Made by a program: the position numbers and the translations under genes | In this document: positions 27,985-36,504 of the stretch, one piece after another | Layout: each line of letters begins with the position of its first letter | Numbering within the stretch: position 1 is the first letter of the stretch | Notes under the pieces: model-generated | What the model saw: only the letters and a program-made list of their open reading frames with translations | What the model was told of the DNA's origin: nothing | Databases searched by the model: none | From: Candidatus Microbacterium phytovorans | Lineage (GTDB): Bacteria; Actinomycetota; Actinomycetes; Actinomycetales; Microbacteriaceae | DNA length: 64,000 bases | Direction: 5' to 3' | NCBI GenBank assembly: GCA_029202445.1 | Contig: CP119321.1 | Span: 2,108,001-2,172,000, forward strand

Positions 27985-28862
27985 CGGTTTCCTCGCAGTT
28001 CGAGCGTGCAGCACTTGATACCGCCGCCGCCGAGCAGCAGCTCGGACAGGTCGACGGCGACCGGGACGTAGCCGCGTTCGCGCAGCTGTTCGGCGAAGCC
28101 CGTGGCGCGCGGCGACACGAACACGTGAAGCCCGTCGGACGCCGCGTTGAGCCCGAAGACCGCGCCGTCCGCTTCCGAGACGCGGATGGCATCCGGGTAG
28201 CGCTCTTCCAGCACGGCACGGGATGCCTCGTCGAACGCCGACGGCAGGTAGGCGATGTTGGCGCGCTCGACGCCCCCGGGGCCTTCGACGGGGTCGAGCA
28301 CCGTGATCGCCGTGTCGAGGTGGTAGAAGCGCGGGTCGGTGAGGCGGAGCGAGACGACCTCGCGCCCGAAGACCTCTCCGAGCTCGCGGTGGCTGTCGCC
28401 GACGGAGCGGAAGCCGGTGCCGGCGAGGATCGTGTCGCCGACGAGGAGGAAGTCCCCCTCGCCCTCCTGCACCTCGACGGGCTCGATCACCTCGAAGCCG
28501 TGCGCGGCGAACCAGTCCATGAAGGGGCGTTCCTCGCCACGGCGCTCGTCGACGCGGAACTTCACGCCGAGCGCGCGGCCGTCGATGAGGAAGCCGCCGT
28601 TGGCGGTGTAGACCATGTCGGGCAGGCCCGGCACGGGGTCGATGAGTTCGACCTCGTGCCCGAGCGAGACGTACGTGTCGTACAGCGCCTGCCACTGCTC
28701 GACGGCCTTCGCCGTGTCGGTGGGGTTCGCCGGCTCCATCCACGGATTGATCCGGTAGCTGACGGTGAAGTACTCGGGCCGGCACATGAGGTAGCGGCGG
28801 TGCTGGGCGATGCGCGCGGGGGCTTCCGTGGCCGTCTCAGGCAGCGGGGGCGTCGGGGACAT
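27981..28862 (-). CDS. DDAH/arginine-dihydrolase-like guanidino hydrolase
   Basis: The 293-residue protein belongs to the amidinotransferase/arginine deiminase superfamily. Seen are the substrate-binding DMVYTANGGFLIDG, an acidic segment EGEGDFLLVGDT, the catalytic His in PRFYHLDTAI and the nucleophilic Cys in GGGGIKCCTLEL. Annotators would call it dimethylargininase. Coupling to rocD instead suggests it feeds ornithine: TAN rather than TRD or VED at the active site resembles arginine dihydrolases, which turn arginine into ornithine, CO2 and ammonia (inference). ATG 28862 has a GGAG ribosome-binding site. Confidence 0.85.
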   Translation of the reverse strand: MSPTPPLPETATEAPARIAQHRRYLMCRPEYFTVSYRINPWMEPANPTDTAKAVEQWQALYDTYVSLGHEVELIDPVPGLPDMVYTANGGFLIDGRALGVKFRVDERRGEERPFMDWFAAHGFEVIEPVEVQEGEGDFLLVGDTILAGTGFRSVGDSHRELGEVFGREVVSLRLTDPRFYHLDTAITVLDPVEGPGGVERANIAYLPSAFDEASRAVLEERYPDAIRVSEADGAVFGLNAASDGLHVFVSPRATGFAEQLRERGYVPVAVDLSELLLGGGGIKCCTLELRGNR

Positions 28863-29004
28863 CTCTCTCCTCGGGACGATCGCGGCGGACGCTGTCCAGA
28901 GGCCCGGCGGCCCTTCGACCCGCACCTCCGGATCGAGCACCCGGAGCGCGGGGAAAGGTCGTGGCGGGCACGCCGTGGCCCATTCTGCCAGACGGCCCTC
29001 CGCG

Positions 29005-30027
29005 TCAGGCGGTGACGACGATCTTCCCGACGGTCCGGCCCGTGTCGACGTGCGCCAGCGCGGCCCGCGCGTCGGCGCGGCGGAAGGTGCGCTCGACGGG
29101 AGGCTGCAGGTCGCCGCTCGCGGCGAGTGCGACGAGCTGCGCCGTGATCTCGGGCTTGGCCACCGCCGCGAGCGGTCGGAGCCGCCGTCGCGCACCGATC
29201 GAGAGCACGGCGGCGCGGAGGATGCGGCCGAGCGGACCGAACACCCGGTTCGCGCCCCCGGAGACGAGCACGACGGCGCCGCCCGGACGCACGAGCCGCC
29301 GGAGCACCCGCAGCGGCGCGGAGCCGGCGATGTCGATGACGGCGTCGTAGGAATCGGGCGCCTCGCCGGCGAGGTCGGTGGCCCGACGGTCACGCACGCG
29401 CGTGGCACCGAGCTCGGCGACGACGTCGAGAGCGGCGGCGCTGCACAGGGCGTCGACGTCGGCGCCGCGGAGCACCGCGAGCCGGACGGCGAAGGTGCCG
29501 ACACCGCCGCCGGCGCCGACCACGAGCACCCGCGACCCCTCGCCGACGCCGCCGAGGTCGAGCGCCTGCCAGGCGGTGCCGCCGGCGAGCGGCAGTGTCG
29601 CCGCGGTCTCGAGGTCGAGCCCGTCGGGCACGGGCGCGAACCGGTCGGCGGATGCCGCGACGCACTCCCCCAGTCCGCCGCCGGAGATCTCCCCGACGAC
29701 GCGGTCGCCGACGCGCCGGGAGGTGACGGCGTCACCGATCGCGACGATCGTGCCGGCGACATCGCGACCGGGAACCGGTGTGCGCGGGCGACGCAGGCCG
29801 AACGCGAGCCGCACGAGGAGGGGGTCGCCGCGGAGGATGCGGATGTCGGCGGAGTTGAGCGAGCTCGCCACCACCTCGACCACCACCTCGTCGGGCGAGG
29901 GCACGGGCCGGTCGACGAGCGTCTCCGCGAGCACATCGGGACCGCCGTAGCGGGACTGACGCCAGACCGTCATCGTCGGCGACGGGGTGGGCGGGGTGGG
30001 TGCGGAGCGCACGGCATCCGTGTTCAT
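29005..30027 (-). CDS. NAD(P)-dependent oxidoreductase, quinone-oxidoreductase-like MDR family
   Basis: This 340-residue medium-chain reductase without the zinc-binding cysteines has WRQSRYGGPDVLAETLVDRP, the GroES-like SSLNSADIRILRGDP, and the Rossmann motif VVGAGGGVGTFAVRLA. It probably reduces quinones or enals with NADPH. ATG 30027 overlaps the XRE gene stop (ATGA) and has a GGAGGA ribosome-binding site. It is the last gene of an operon controlled by the XRE regulator, suggesting a response to redox or electrophile stress (inference). Confidence 0.9.
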   Translation of the reverse strand: MNTDAVRSAPTPPTPSPTMTVWRQSRYGGPDVLAETLVDRPVPSPDEVVVEVVASSLNSADIRILRGDPLLVRLAFGLRRPRTPVPGRDVAGTIVAIGDAVTSRRVGDRVVGEISGGGLGECVAASADRFAPVPDGLDLETAATLPLAGGTAWQALDLGGVGEGSRVLVVGAGGGVGTFAVRLAVLRGADVDALCSAAALDVVAELGATRVRDRRATDLAGEAPDSYDAVIDIAGSAPLRVLRRLVRPGGAVVLVSGGANRVFGPLGRILRAAVLSIGARRRLRPLAAVAKPEITAQLVALAASGDLQPPVERTFRRADARAALAHVDTGRTVGKIVVTA

Positions 30028-30251
30028 GATTCCTCCGTGGAGTCGGGGTAATGGAAGACGTCGTCGAGGCGCACGCCGAGCACGCGCGCGATCTGGAAGG
30101 CGAGTTCGAGGGTGGGCGAGTAGCGGCCCTGTTCGATCGCGATGAGGGTCTGCCGGGTGACGCCGATGCGCCCGGCGAGGTCGGCCTGCGTGAGCCCGGC
30201 ACCCTCGCGCAGCGGTCGGATGACGTTGGTGACGCGCGTGGGGCGGACCAT
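30024..30251 (-). CDS. Small XRE-family transcriptional regulator
   Basis: This 75-residue protein is essentially one Cro/CI-type helix-turn-helix (LREGAGLTQADLAGRIGVTR then QTLIAIEQGRYSPTLELAF), close to the YozG-type small regulators that accompany a membrane protein gene. ATG 30251 shares one base with the stop of the upstream gene (TGATG). Two GTCAAnnnTTCTTTAC direct repeats flank the operon promoter and are the likely binding sites, making the operon autoregulated. Confidence 0.93.
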   Translation of the reverse strand: MVRPTRVTNVIRPLREGAGLTQADLAGRIGVTRQTLIAIEQGRYSPTLELAFQIARVLGVRLDDVFHYPDSTEES

Positions 30252-30685
30252 CAGACGAGCCCCCGACGGTAGGCGACGAGTCGGGCGACGCTGCCGAGCG
30301 TGGCGGAGAGGAAGAAGCCGACGAAGATCGCGTTGCCGATCCAGAAGGGTTCCGCGTCGACCATCGCGAGCACGATCCCGGCGATGCCGCCGATCGCGCC
30401 GAACGCCTGACCGACGCGGTCGCCCATGCGCTCGATGTCGCGGTCGCGCACGTCGGAGCGGTGCTCCTCGCCCGGATCGCGGATGCCTGCGACGATGCCC
30501 CACAGGATGCTGGCGGCGATCGTCGCCACGATCCCGCCGACGATGCACCACACCATCGGCCACTGCCAGGCGACGTCGTCGACGGGCCGCTCCGCCAGCT
30601 GCGGGAGGACGAGCGCGAGATAGATCGAGACGACGACGACGCTGAGCACCAGCCCGCTCCAGACGTTGCGTTCTCCGTAGCCCAT
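30251..30685 (-). CDS. Four-helix membrane protein of unknown function
   Basis: The 144-residue protein has four predicted transmembrane helices (around LVLSVVVVSIYLALVLP, PMVWCIVGGIVATIAAS, AIGGIAGIVLAMV and AIFVGFFLSATLGSVAR) and a charged central loop (REEHRSDVRDRDIERMGDR-like). Such proteins commonly precede a small XRE regulator and may modulate it at the membrane. ATG 30685 has a GGAGG ribosome-binding site; it is the first gene of the operon. Confidence 0.85.
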   Translation of the reverse strand: MGYGERNVWSGLVLSVVVVSIYLALVLPQLAERPVDDVAWQWPMVWCIVGGIVATIAASILWGIVAGIRDPGEEHRSDVRDRDIERMGDRVGQAFGAIGGIAGIVLAMVDAEPFWIGNAIFVGFFLSATLGSVARLVAYRRGLV

Positions 30686-30700
30686 GATGCCCTCCGGCTT

Positions 30701-30761
30701 GTCAAAGATTCTTTACACGGAGTGTAGGCACGGCGGCGAAGTGATGTCAAGAATTCTTTAC
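30701..30761 (-). promoter_or_regulatory. Promoter of the XRE operon with two operator repeats
   Basis: On the minus strand a -35 TTGACA (30750-30745) and -10 TACACT (30726-30721) are 18 bp apart. Two 16-bp near-identical direct repeats lie either side: GTCAAGAATTCTTTAC (30746-30761) over the -35, and GTCAAAGATTCTTTAC (30701-30716) just downstream of the transcript start. Their AAGAATTCTT core is palindromic, as expected for a dimeric XRE protein. Binding both would block initiation and early elongation. Confidence 0.78.
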
Positions 30762-30800
30762 TTCCTCCGCAGTTCGCACGCGATCTGGGATGCTGGGCCC

Positions 30801-31544
30801 ATGGGGCGTCGTACCGGTGAGGAGACCCGTGCGCTATTGCTGCGTGTGGGGATGCAGATGCTGCTCGAGCGCGGCGTCACCGCGGGCGTGCAGCACATCC
30901 GCGTTCAGGACGTGCTGCGTCGCGCGGGCCTGACGACCGGCGCCGCTTACCGGCTGTGGGCCGACCAGACCGACTATCAGCGCGATCTGGCGGTGGCGAT
31001 GGTGCGGCTGCGGCTGAGCTCGCCCGCCGACTACGCGAGCGGAGCCGTCGAGGCACTCGTGGCCTCGGGCGCTCCGGGCGACGACGTCATCCGCGCCGCC
31101 GCCGAGGCGCACCTGCAGAGCATCTCCCGCGACGCGAACGACCCCGACGACGCCCGTGACGCCCAGTCGTTCCTCATCGCGCTCGCCTTGCGCACGACGG
31201 CGCAGAGCTGGCCGGAACTGACGGATGCCAGTCGCGAGCGGCACCGGGAGTCGATCGCCGCCTTCGGGGAGTTCTACTCGTCGGTCATGGCCGCCTATGG
31301 CCTCCGGATGAAGTCGCCGCTCACGATCGAGGACTTCACCGAGGCGGTGGCCGCACTCGGCGAGGGCTTCGCGGTGCGATCGCTGGAAGGCATCCCTCAT
31401 CGGACCTATGCGCCGACCGTGGACGACGAGATGCCGCAGGTCGGTGACGGCCGCTGGACGCTGTTCGCCCTGTCGGTGCGGGCGCTCGTGAACGAGTTCA
31501 TGGTGCCTGTCGAGCCGGACGGCCGCGACCGCGCGATCCCGTGA
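30801..31544 (+). CDS. TetR-family transcriptional regulator
   Basis: The 247-residue protein begins GRRTGEETRALLLRVGMQML with the TetR helix-turn-helix (VQHIRVQDVLRRAGLTTGAAYRLWADQ) spread over residues 30-60, followed by a helical ligand-binding domain unlike any I recognise. ATG 30801 is chosen because GATGCT (30789-30794) ends 6 nt upstream, the leaderless pattern used elsewhere here; longer readings would cross the XRE operon promoter. It is divergent from that operon and followed by strong terminators. The target is unknown. Confidence 0.85.
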   Translation: MGRRTGEETRALLLRVGMQMLLERGVTAGVQHIRVQDVLRRAGLTTGAAYRLWADQTDYQRDLAVAMVRLRLSSPADYASGAVEALVASGAPGDDVIRAAAEAHLQSISRDANDPDDARDAQSFLIALALRTTAQSWPELTDASRERHRESIAAFGEFYSSVMAAYGLRMKSPLTIEDFTEAVAALGEGFAVRSLEGIPHRTYAPTVDDEMPQVGDGRWTLFALSVRALVNEFMVPVEPDGRDRAIP

Positions 31545-31551
31545 TGTGAGA

Positions 31552-31582
31552 GCTCTGGGGTCGACGGGCTCGACCCCAGAGC
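31552..31582. terminator. Perfect 13-bp hairpin after the TetR gene
   Basis: GCTCTGGGGTCGA (31552-31564) and TCGACCCCAGAGC (31570-31582) pair perfectly around a 5-nt loop, 7 bp after the TetR stop codon. There is no T-tract, so it may slow polymerase or protect the mRNA 3' end. Confidence 0.7.
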
Positions 31583-31645
31583 GACACTCCCCCCGTGGGT
31601 GTCACGTCGGCCTTCGGCTCCGCCGAGCTGGAACAGGCCTCCGCT

Positions 31646-31670
31646 GGACGCTCCCCAGAAGCGTCCTTTT
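31646..31670 (+). terminator. Intrinsic terminator on the plus strand
   Basis: GGACGCT (31646-31652) and AGCGTCC (31660-31666) form a 7-bp stem with a 7-nt loop followed directly by TTTT. It terminates rightward transcription from the TetR gene before the convergent oxidase gene. Confidence 0.75.
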
Positions 31671-31725
31671 CATCGTGACGCGGCACGTCCGAGACACACC
31701 AGAAAGAAAAGTTGTTTCTCCTCCC

Positions 31726-32967
31726 TCAGAGCCCGAACCGCGCCATCGCCGCGTTGTGGAAGCGGCGGTCGGGGTCGCGGCGCTCGCGGAGCGCGACGGC
31801 ATCCTGCCGGCGCGGGTAGCGGGCCGCGAGGTCGGCCCCCGACAGCGCGAAGAGCTTGCCCCAGTGCGGTCGCATCGTGGCGGGCAGCGCCGCCTCGATC
31901 GTCGGGAGGAGCGCGGAGACCCCCGCGACGTCGAGCCGCCACGTGAAGTGGATGCCGACGGCATCCGTCTCCGAGGCGGGGCTCAGCCACTGGTCGTCGG
32001 CGGCCATCGTCCGCATCTCGCACACCTGCAGGAGCGGGGCGATCACAGGCGTCAGCGCGCGCACCGCGTCGATCGCCTCGACCGCGTCCGAACGGGGAAC
32101 GAGGTACTCCGTCTGCAGCTCCTCGCCGGCCGACGGCGTGAACGCCATGCGGAAGTGCGGCAGGCGCTCGAACCACGGGCCGCGGCTCCCCTGCTGCGGG
32201 GTGCACGGGGCGGGGTCGATACCCGGCAGCGGATGCCGCGGGCCGTCGGCCGGGCGCGCGCCGATGGCCGAGAGGTCGGGAGCATCGTGGCGGCTCTTCA
32301 CCCAGATCTGATCGACGAGGTCGGGGTCGCGCCACGTCGTGAACAGGCTGACGCTGTCGCCGCTGCGCTGCACCTCGTCGAACCTGTGCAGCACGTCGTC
32401 CCAGCGCGCCCCCTCGTAGACCGTCTGCGACAGCTCGTACGCCGGCTCCGTGTCGAGCTCGACGGCGGTCACGACGCCGTGGGCGCCGAGGGAGACGACC
32501 GACCCGGCGAAGTCGGGGTCGCCGCGCTCGACACGCACGGGGGCTCCGGTGCCGTCGATCGACTCGACCGCCCGCACCTGGGTGGCCAGCGATCCGAGCC
32601 GCTCGCCGCTGCCGTGCGTGCCTGTCGCGACGGCGCCCGCGATGGAGATGTGCGGCAGCGACGCGAGGTTGGACAGCGCCCGCCCCCGCTCCTGCAGCCA
32701 GGGCGCGAGGTCGCCGTAGCGCCAGCCTCCCGGCACGCGCACGACGCCGCGCGCCGCGTCGAGCTCCGGTTCGCCGCCGAGGTCGGCGAGCGAGATCATC
32801 GTGCCCGTCGTGTCGGCGATGTCCGAGAAGGAGTGACGACTCCCGACGACCCGCACGCTCGTGCTGGCCGTGACGATCGCGGCGATCTCCTCGACGGTCG
32901 TCGGCCGCACGAGGCGCTGTGCGCGATAGGCGACGTTGCCCGCCCAGTTCGTTCCCGGATCGCTCAC
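31726..32967 (-). CDS. FAD-linked alditol oxidase
   Basis: This 413-residue VAO-type flavoenzyme starts TNWAGNVAYRAQRLVRPTTV and has VGSRHSFSDI, in which His45 should carry covalent FAD as in AldO. GTHGSGERLGSLATQVR and the C-terminal GKLFALSGADLAARYPRRQD match alditol/xylitol oxidases and the lactone oxidase family. It oxidises sugar alcohols to aldoses with O2, producing H2O2. It is probably monocistronic or linked to the adjacent arabinofuranosidase gene, 28 bp away on the same strand, suggesting use of pentitols from plant material (inference). Confidence 0.9.
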   Translation of the reverse strand: MSDPGTNWAGNVAYRAQRLVRPTTVEEIAAIVTASTSVRVVGSRHSFSDIADTTGTMISLADLGGEPELDAARGVVRVPGGWRYGDLAPWLQERGRALSNLASLPHISIAGAVATGTHGSGERLGSLATQVRAVESIDGTGAPVRVERGDPDFAGSVVSLGAHGVVTAVELDTEPAYELSQTVYEGARWDDVLHRFDEVQRSGDSVSLFTTWRDPDLVDQIWVKSRHDAPDLSAIGARPADGPRHPLPGIDPAPCTPQQGSRGPWFERLPHFRMAFTPSAGEELQTEYLVPRSDAVEAIDAVRALTPVIAPLLQVCEMRTMAADDQWLSPASETDAVGIHFTWRLDVAGVSALLPTIEAALPATMRPHWGKLFALSGADLAARYPRRQDAVALRERRDPDRRFHNAAMARFGL

Positions 32968-32995
32968 CGTGTCCTCCTCGGGCCCGGCCCCCGGA

Positions 32996-34507
32996 TCATC
33001 CCAGGGCGAGCGCCGTCCACGATACGGGAGGAAGGGTCACCGTGAGCGTGCCGGCCGCGACGGATGCCGACGCGTTCTCCCGCGGTCGCACCCGCTCGGG
33101 ATCGTTCAGCGTGTTCGCCGCACCGGTGTCGTCGTCGTGGAGCGTGTGCGATTCGAGCACGCTCACGTCGCCGAGCGCCGACACGTCGACCGTCACGGTG
33201 ACCTCCTCCGTCTGGCTCCGATTCACGAGGAACACGGCGCTACGGCCGCTGTCGGCGTCGTGGGTGGCGACGGCATCGACGAGGGGCACCTCGCCGTACG
33301 CCGTCGTCTCGTACGTCGGAGCCTCCACGCCGACCCGCAGCGCGTTGCCGCGGGCGAGACGGGACGTGAGGGAGAACGGGAAGAAGGTCGTCTGGCGCCA
33401 CGCAGGACCGCCCGGCTCCGTCATGATCGGGGCGATCACGTTGACGAGCTGCGCGAGCGACGCGGATGCGACGCGATCGGCGTGCTTGAGGAGCGAGATG
33501 AGCAGGCTGCCGAAGACGACGGCATCCGCGACCGAGTAGACGTCCTCGAGGAGCCGCGGCGCGACCGGCCAGTTGTCGATGCCCTCGATCTTGTCGACGC
33601 CCTCGAACCGGTCGATGTACCAGACGTTCCACTCGTCGAACGAGAGGTCGATGCGCTTCTTCGACCCGCGGACGGCGCCCACGTGGTCGGCGGTCGCGAC
33701 GACAGCGTCGATGAAGGCATCCATGTCGACCGACGACGCGAGGAAGCTCGCCAGGTCGCCGCCGCGCTCCTCGTAGTACGCGTGGCAGGAGATGAGGTCG
33801 ACGTCGTCGTACGTGTGCGTGAGCACGACCCGCTCCCACTCCCCGAAGGTCGGCATGTGGGCGCTCGATGAGCCGCACACGACGAGCTGGATGCCGGGAT
33901 CGAGCTGACGCATGGCCTTCGCCGTGCGAGACGCCAGCTTTCCGTAGTCGTCGGCCGACCGGTGGCCGATCTGCCACGGACCGTCCATCTCGTTGCCCAG
34001 ACACCACATGCGCACGTCGAACGGCTCCGCACGACCGTGCGCGGCCCGCTGGTCGCTGAGCGCCGTCCCGGCGCGCAGGTTCGCGTACTCGAGCAGATCG
34101 ATCGCCTCCTGCGTGCCGCGCGTGCCGAGATTGACGGCGAGCATGAGGTCGCTCCCCACCTTGTCGAGCCACGACGCGAACTCGTGCAGCCCGATCTCGT
34201 TCGTCTCCGTCGAGTGCCACGCCAGGTCGACGCGACGCGGCCGCTCCTCCCGCGGCCCGACCGAGTCCTCCCATCGGAAGCCCGACACGAAGTTGCCGCC
34301 CGGATAGCGGATGGTGTCGACCCCGAGTTCGCGCACGAGTGCGATGACGTCGGTGCGGAACCCCTCGGCATCCGCTGCCGGGTGACCCGGTTCGTAGATG
34401 CCGTCGTAGATGTGGCGTCCGAGGTGCTCGACGAACCCGCCGAACAGCTTGCGGCGGACGGGCCCGACGGTGAACCGCGGGTCGAGGAGGAGTCGTGCGG
34501 AGGGCAT
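32996..34507 (-). CDS. Alpha-L-arabinofuranosidase, GH51
   Basis: The 503-residue protein has the GH51 catalytic residues: acid/base Glu173 in MWCLGNEMDGPWQ and nucleophile Glu292 in LSFDEWNVWYI, with GGFVEHLGRHIYDGIYEPGH and DTIRYPGGNFVSGF in the barrel and a C-terminal beta-sandwich. No signal peptide is present, so it removes arabinose from imported oligosaccharides in the cytoplasm. It lies just downstream of two sugar permease genes (30-bp gap), in the LacI-controlled glycan operon. The ATG at 34507 has only a weak ribosome-binding site. Confidence 0.95.
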   Translation of the reverse strand: MPSARLLLDPRFTVGPVRRKLFGGFVEHLGRHIYDGIYEPGHPAADAEGFRTDVIALVRELGVDTIRYPGGNFVSGFRWEDSVGPREERPRRVDLAWHSTETNEIGLHEFASWLDKVGSDLMLAVNLGTRGTQEAIDLLEYANLRAGTALSDQRAAHGRAEPFDVRMWCLGNEMDGPWQIGHRSADDYGKLASRTAKAMRQLDPGIQLVVCGSSSAHMPTFGEWERVVLTHTYDDVDLISCHAYYEERGGDLASFLASSVDMDAFIDAVVATADHVGAVRGSKKRIDLSFDEWNVWYIDRFEGVDKIEGIDNWPVAPRLLEDVYSVADAVVFGSLLISLLKHADRVASASLAQLVNVIAPIMTEPGGPAWRQTTFFPFSLTSRLARGNALRVGVEAPTYETTAYGEVPLVDAVATHDADSGRSAVFLVNRSQTEEVTVTVDVSALGDVSVLESHTLHDDDTGAANTLNDPERVRPRENASASVAAGTLTVTLPPVSWTALALG

Positions 34508-34536
34508 GGCGGACTTTCTGATCGAGGGGGTCGGTG

Positions 34537-35379
34537 CTACTTCAGTCCGGAGGTCGCGACGCTCGCGACGAACCGGCGCTGGAGGAAGAGGAAGAGGATC
34601 GCCAGCGGCAGCAGCGCGATGAGGGAGCCGGCCATCATGACGCCGAACGGGATGATGCCGCCGGGTCCGGTCAGAGCCGTCAGTCCCGAGGTGATCGTCC
34701 CCATCGCGGGGTCGGTGGTCATCACGAGCGGCCACAGCAGGTCGTTCCAGTTGTTGACGAAGTTGTAGACGCCGAGGGTCACGAGCGCGGGCACGGCGTT
34801 GGGAAGGACGATGCTGCGGAAGATCCGCAGTTCCGACGCCCCGTCCACGCGTGCCGCGCTGTCGAGATCCCGCGGCAGCGAAAGGAAGAACTGGCGCAGG
34901 AAGAAGATGCCGAACGCGTCGGCCGCGCGCGGGGCGATGAGGCCGGCGTAGGAGTTGATCCAGCCGAGATCGGCGACGAGCTGGTAAACGGGGATGAGCG
35001 TCGCCTGGAACGGGATCATCAGGCTCCCGATCAGCGCGAACAGGAGCACCCGACTGCCGCGGAAGTCCATGCGGGCCAGGACGTACGCCGCGAGCGCATC
35101 GAAGGTCAGGGAGAACAGCGTCACCCCGCCGGCGAACACGAAACTGTTGACGATCAGCTGAGCGAACGGGAGGTCGCGGAAGATCCGGGTGAAGTTGTCG
35201 AACGTCCACGCGTCGGGCAGGAGCGTCGGCGGGAACGCGTTCACCTCGGCCACGGGCTTGAACGCGGTGAAGACCACGATCGCGATCGGCAGGAGCGTGA
35301 CGAGGGTCGCGACGACGACGATGACGAACAGGACGGCGGGGCCGACGCGTCGGCTCAGCACGGGCGACAGGGCGCTCAT
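34537..35379 (-). CDS. Carbohydrate ABC transporter permease, MalG-type
   Basis: This 280-residue protein has six predicted helices and the EAA loop DSAARVDGASELRIFRSIVL, which contacts the ATPase. The N-terminal VVATLVTLLPIAIVVFTAFKP is typical of CUT1 MalG-like subunits. ATG 35379 overlaps the other permease gene (ATGA). No ATPase gene is present in the cluster, so it must share a general sugar ATPase encoded elsewhere, as in Streptomyces MsiK systems. Confidence 0.94.
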   Translation of the reverse strand: MSALSPVLSRRVGPAVLFVIVVVATLVTLLPIAIVVFTAFKPVAEVNAFPPTLLPDAWTFDNFTRIFRDLPFAQLIVNSFVFAGGVTLFSLTFDALAAYVLARMDFRGSRVLLFALIGSLMIPFQATLIPVYQLVADLGWINSYAGLIAPRAADAFGIFFLRQFFLSLPRDLDSAARVDGASELRIFRSIVLPNAVPALVTLGVYNFVNNWNDLLWPLVMTTDPAMGTITSGLTALTGPGGIIPFGVMMAGSLIALLPLAILFLFLQRRFVASVATSGLK

Positions 35380-36326
35380 ACGGCGGCCTCCGCGCGGCGG
35401 CTGCTCAGCCAGAACTGCACGAGGCCGAGAATGAGTGTCGCCACCAGCAGCACGTAGGACAGCGCGGCGGCGAAGCCGAGGTCGAGGTCCTTGAAGCCGG
35501 ACTGGTAGATCTGCATCACGACCGTCTGCGTGCTGCGGTACGGCCCGCCGCCGGTGAGCACGTAGATCTGGTCGAACGCCTGGAGGGCCGCGATCGTCGC
35601 GATCACGACGACGAACCCCGTCGTGTTGCCCAGGAGCGGCACGGTGATGTGCCGGAAGCGCGCCCAGGCGGTCGCCCCGTCGACGCGTGCCGCCTCGTAG
35701 AGCGACGGCGGGATGTCCTGGAGGCCGGCGAGGAAGACGATCATGTAGAAGGGGAAGGTCTTCCACACCGCGATGAGGGCGACGGCGGGCATCGCGAGCG
35801 CGGGGTCCTGGAACACGTTGCCGATCTGCAGCCCGAGACCGCGCAGCCAGTAGTTGGCGAGGCCGATCTGCGGGTCGAGCAGGTACTGCCACGCGAAGGC
35901 GGCGACGGCGAGCGAGACGATGAACGGGACGAACAGCAGCGTGCGGAACATCCCTCGCAGCGGCAGCCGCGGGTGGTTGAGGGCGAGCGCGAGGAGCAGC
36001 GCGGTGATGACGACGGTCGGCGTGAACAGCGCGGCGTAGAGCACGGTGTTCCCCATGGAGCGGAGCACCTGTTCGTCGGTGAAGACGGCGAGGTAGTTCT
36101 CCAGCCCGATGAACTCCGGCGTCCGGAACCCGTTGGCGTTGGTGAACGACATCAGCAGCGCGCTGATCATGGGCCAGAACACGAACGCGGACAGGATCGT
36201 CACGGCCGGGATCAGGAACACCAGGATCGTGAGCCGTCGGCGCAGGCGAGCCGACAGCGGGCCTCGACCGCCGAGCGGCGAAGGGGGCACGTATCGTGCG
36301 ACGGCCGGCGTGGCGCTCGTTGCCAT
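35376..36326 (-). CDS. Carbohydrate ABC transporter permease, MalF-type
   Basis: The 316-residue CUT1 permease has FLIPAVTILSAFVFWPMISA as first helix and an EAA loop YEAARVDGATAWARFRHITV. ATG 36326 is chosen for the GGAGG at 36335-36331 on the minus strand; longer reading frames run into the operator region. It is the first gene of the minus-strand operon (permease, permease, GH51), divergent from the binding-protein gene, with a TACAACGTTGTA operator at its transcript start. Confidence 0.94.
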   Translation of the reverse strand: MATSATPAVARYVPPSPLGGRGPLSARLRRRLTILVFLIPAVTILSAFVFWPMISALLMSFTNANGFRTPEFIGLENYLAVFTDEQVLRSMGNTVLYAALFTPTVVITALLLALALNHPRLPLRGMFRTLLFVPFIVSLAVAAFAWQYLLDPQIGLANYWLRGLGLQIGNVFQDPALAMPAVALIAVWKTFPFYMIVFLAGLQDIPPSLYEAARVDGATAWARFRHITVPLLGNTTGFVVVIATIAALQAFDQIYVLTGGGPYRSTQTVVMQIYQSGFKDLDLGFAAALSYVLLVATLILGLVQFWLSSRRAEAAV

Positions 36327-36339
36327 CAATCCTCCAAAA

Positions 36340-36453
36340 TACAACGTTGTAGTCACAAGGTAGGAAGGCGGACCCGCGGCTGTCAAGTCGGTACTTGACA
36401 CCAGCGCGGTCCTCGCGCACCATGTGATTGCAACGTTTACCTACATCGTTGTA
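36340..36453. promoter_or_regulatory. Divergent sugar-operon promoters with three LacI operators
   Basis: TGTCAAGT-CGGT-ACTTGACA (36381-36400) contains two back-to-back -35 boxes TTGACA. Leftward, TACCTT (36362-36357) is the -10, 18 bp away, and operator TACAACGTTGTA (36340-36351) covers the transcript start. Rightward, CACCAT (36418-36423) is a weak -10, and operators TGCAACGTTTAC (36429-36440) and TACATCGTTGTA (36442-36453) cover the start region. The perfect palindrome recurs at the lacI gene (40156-40167), so one LacI protein should repress both directions. Confidence 0.8.
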
Positions 36454-36504
36454 TCGAGACCCGAACCTACAGTCGACATCGATGTCGAAAGGAAGCTCCC
36501 GCTG

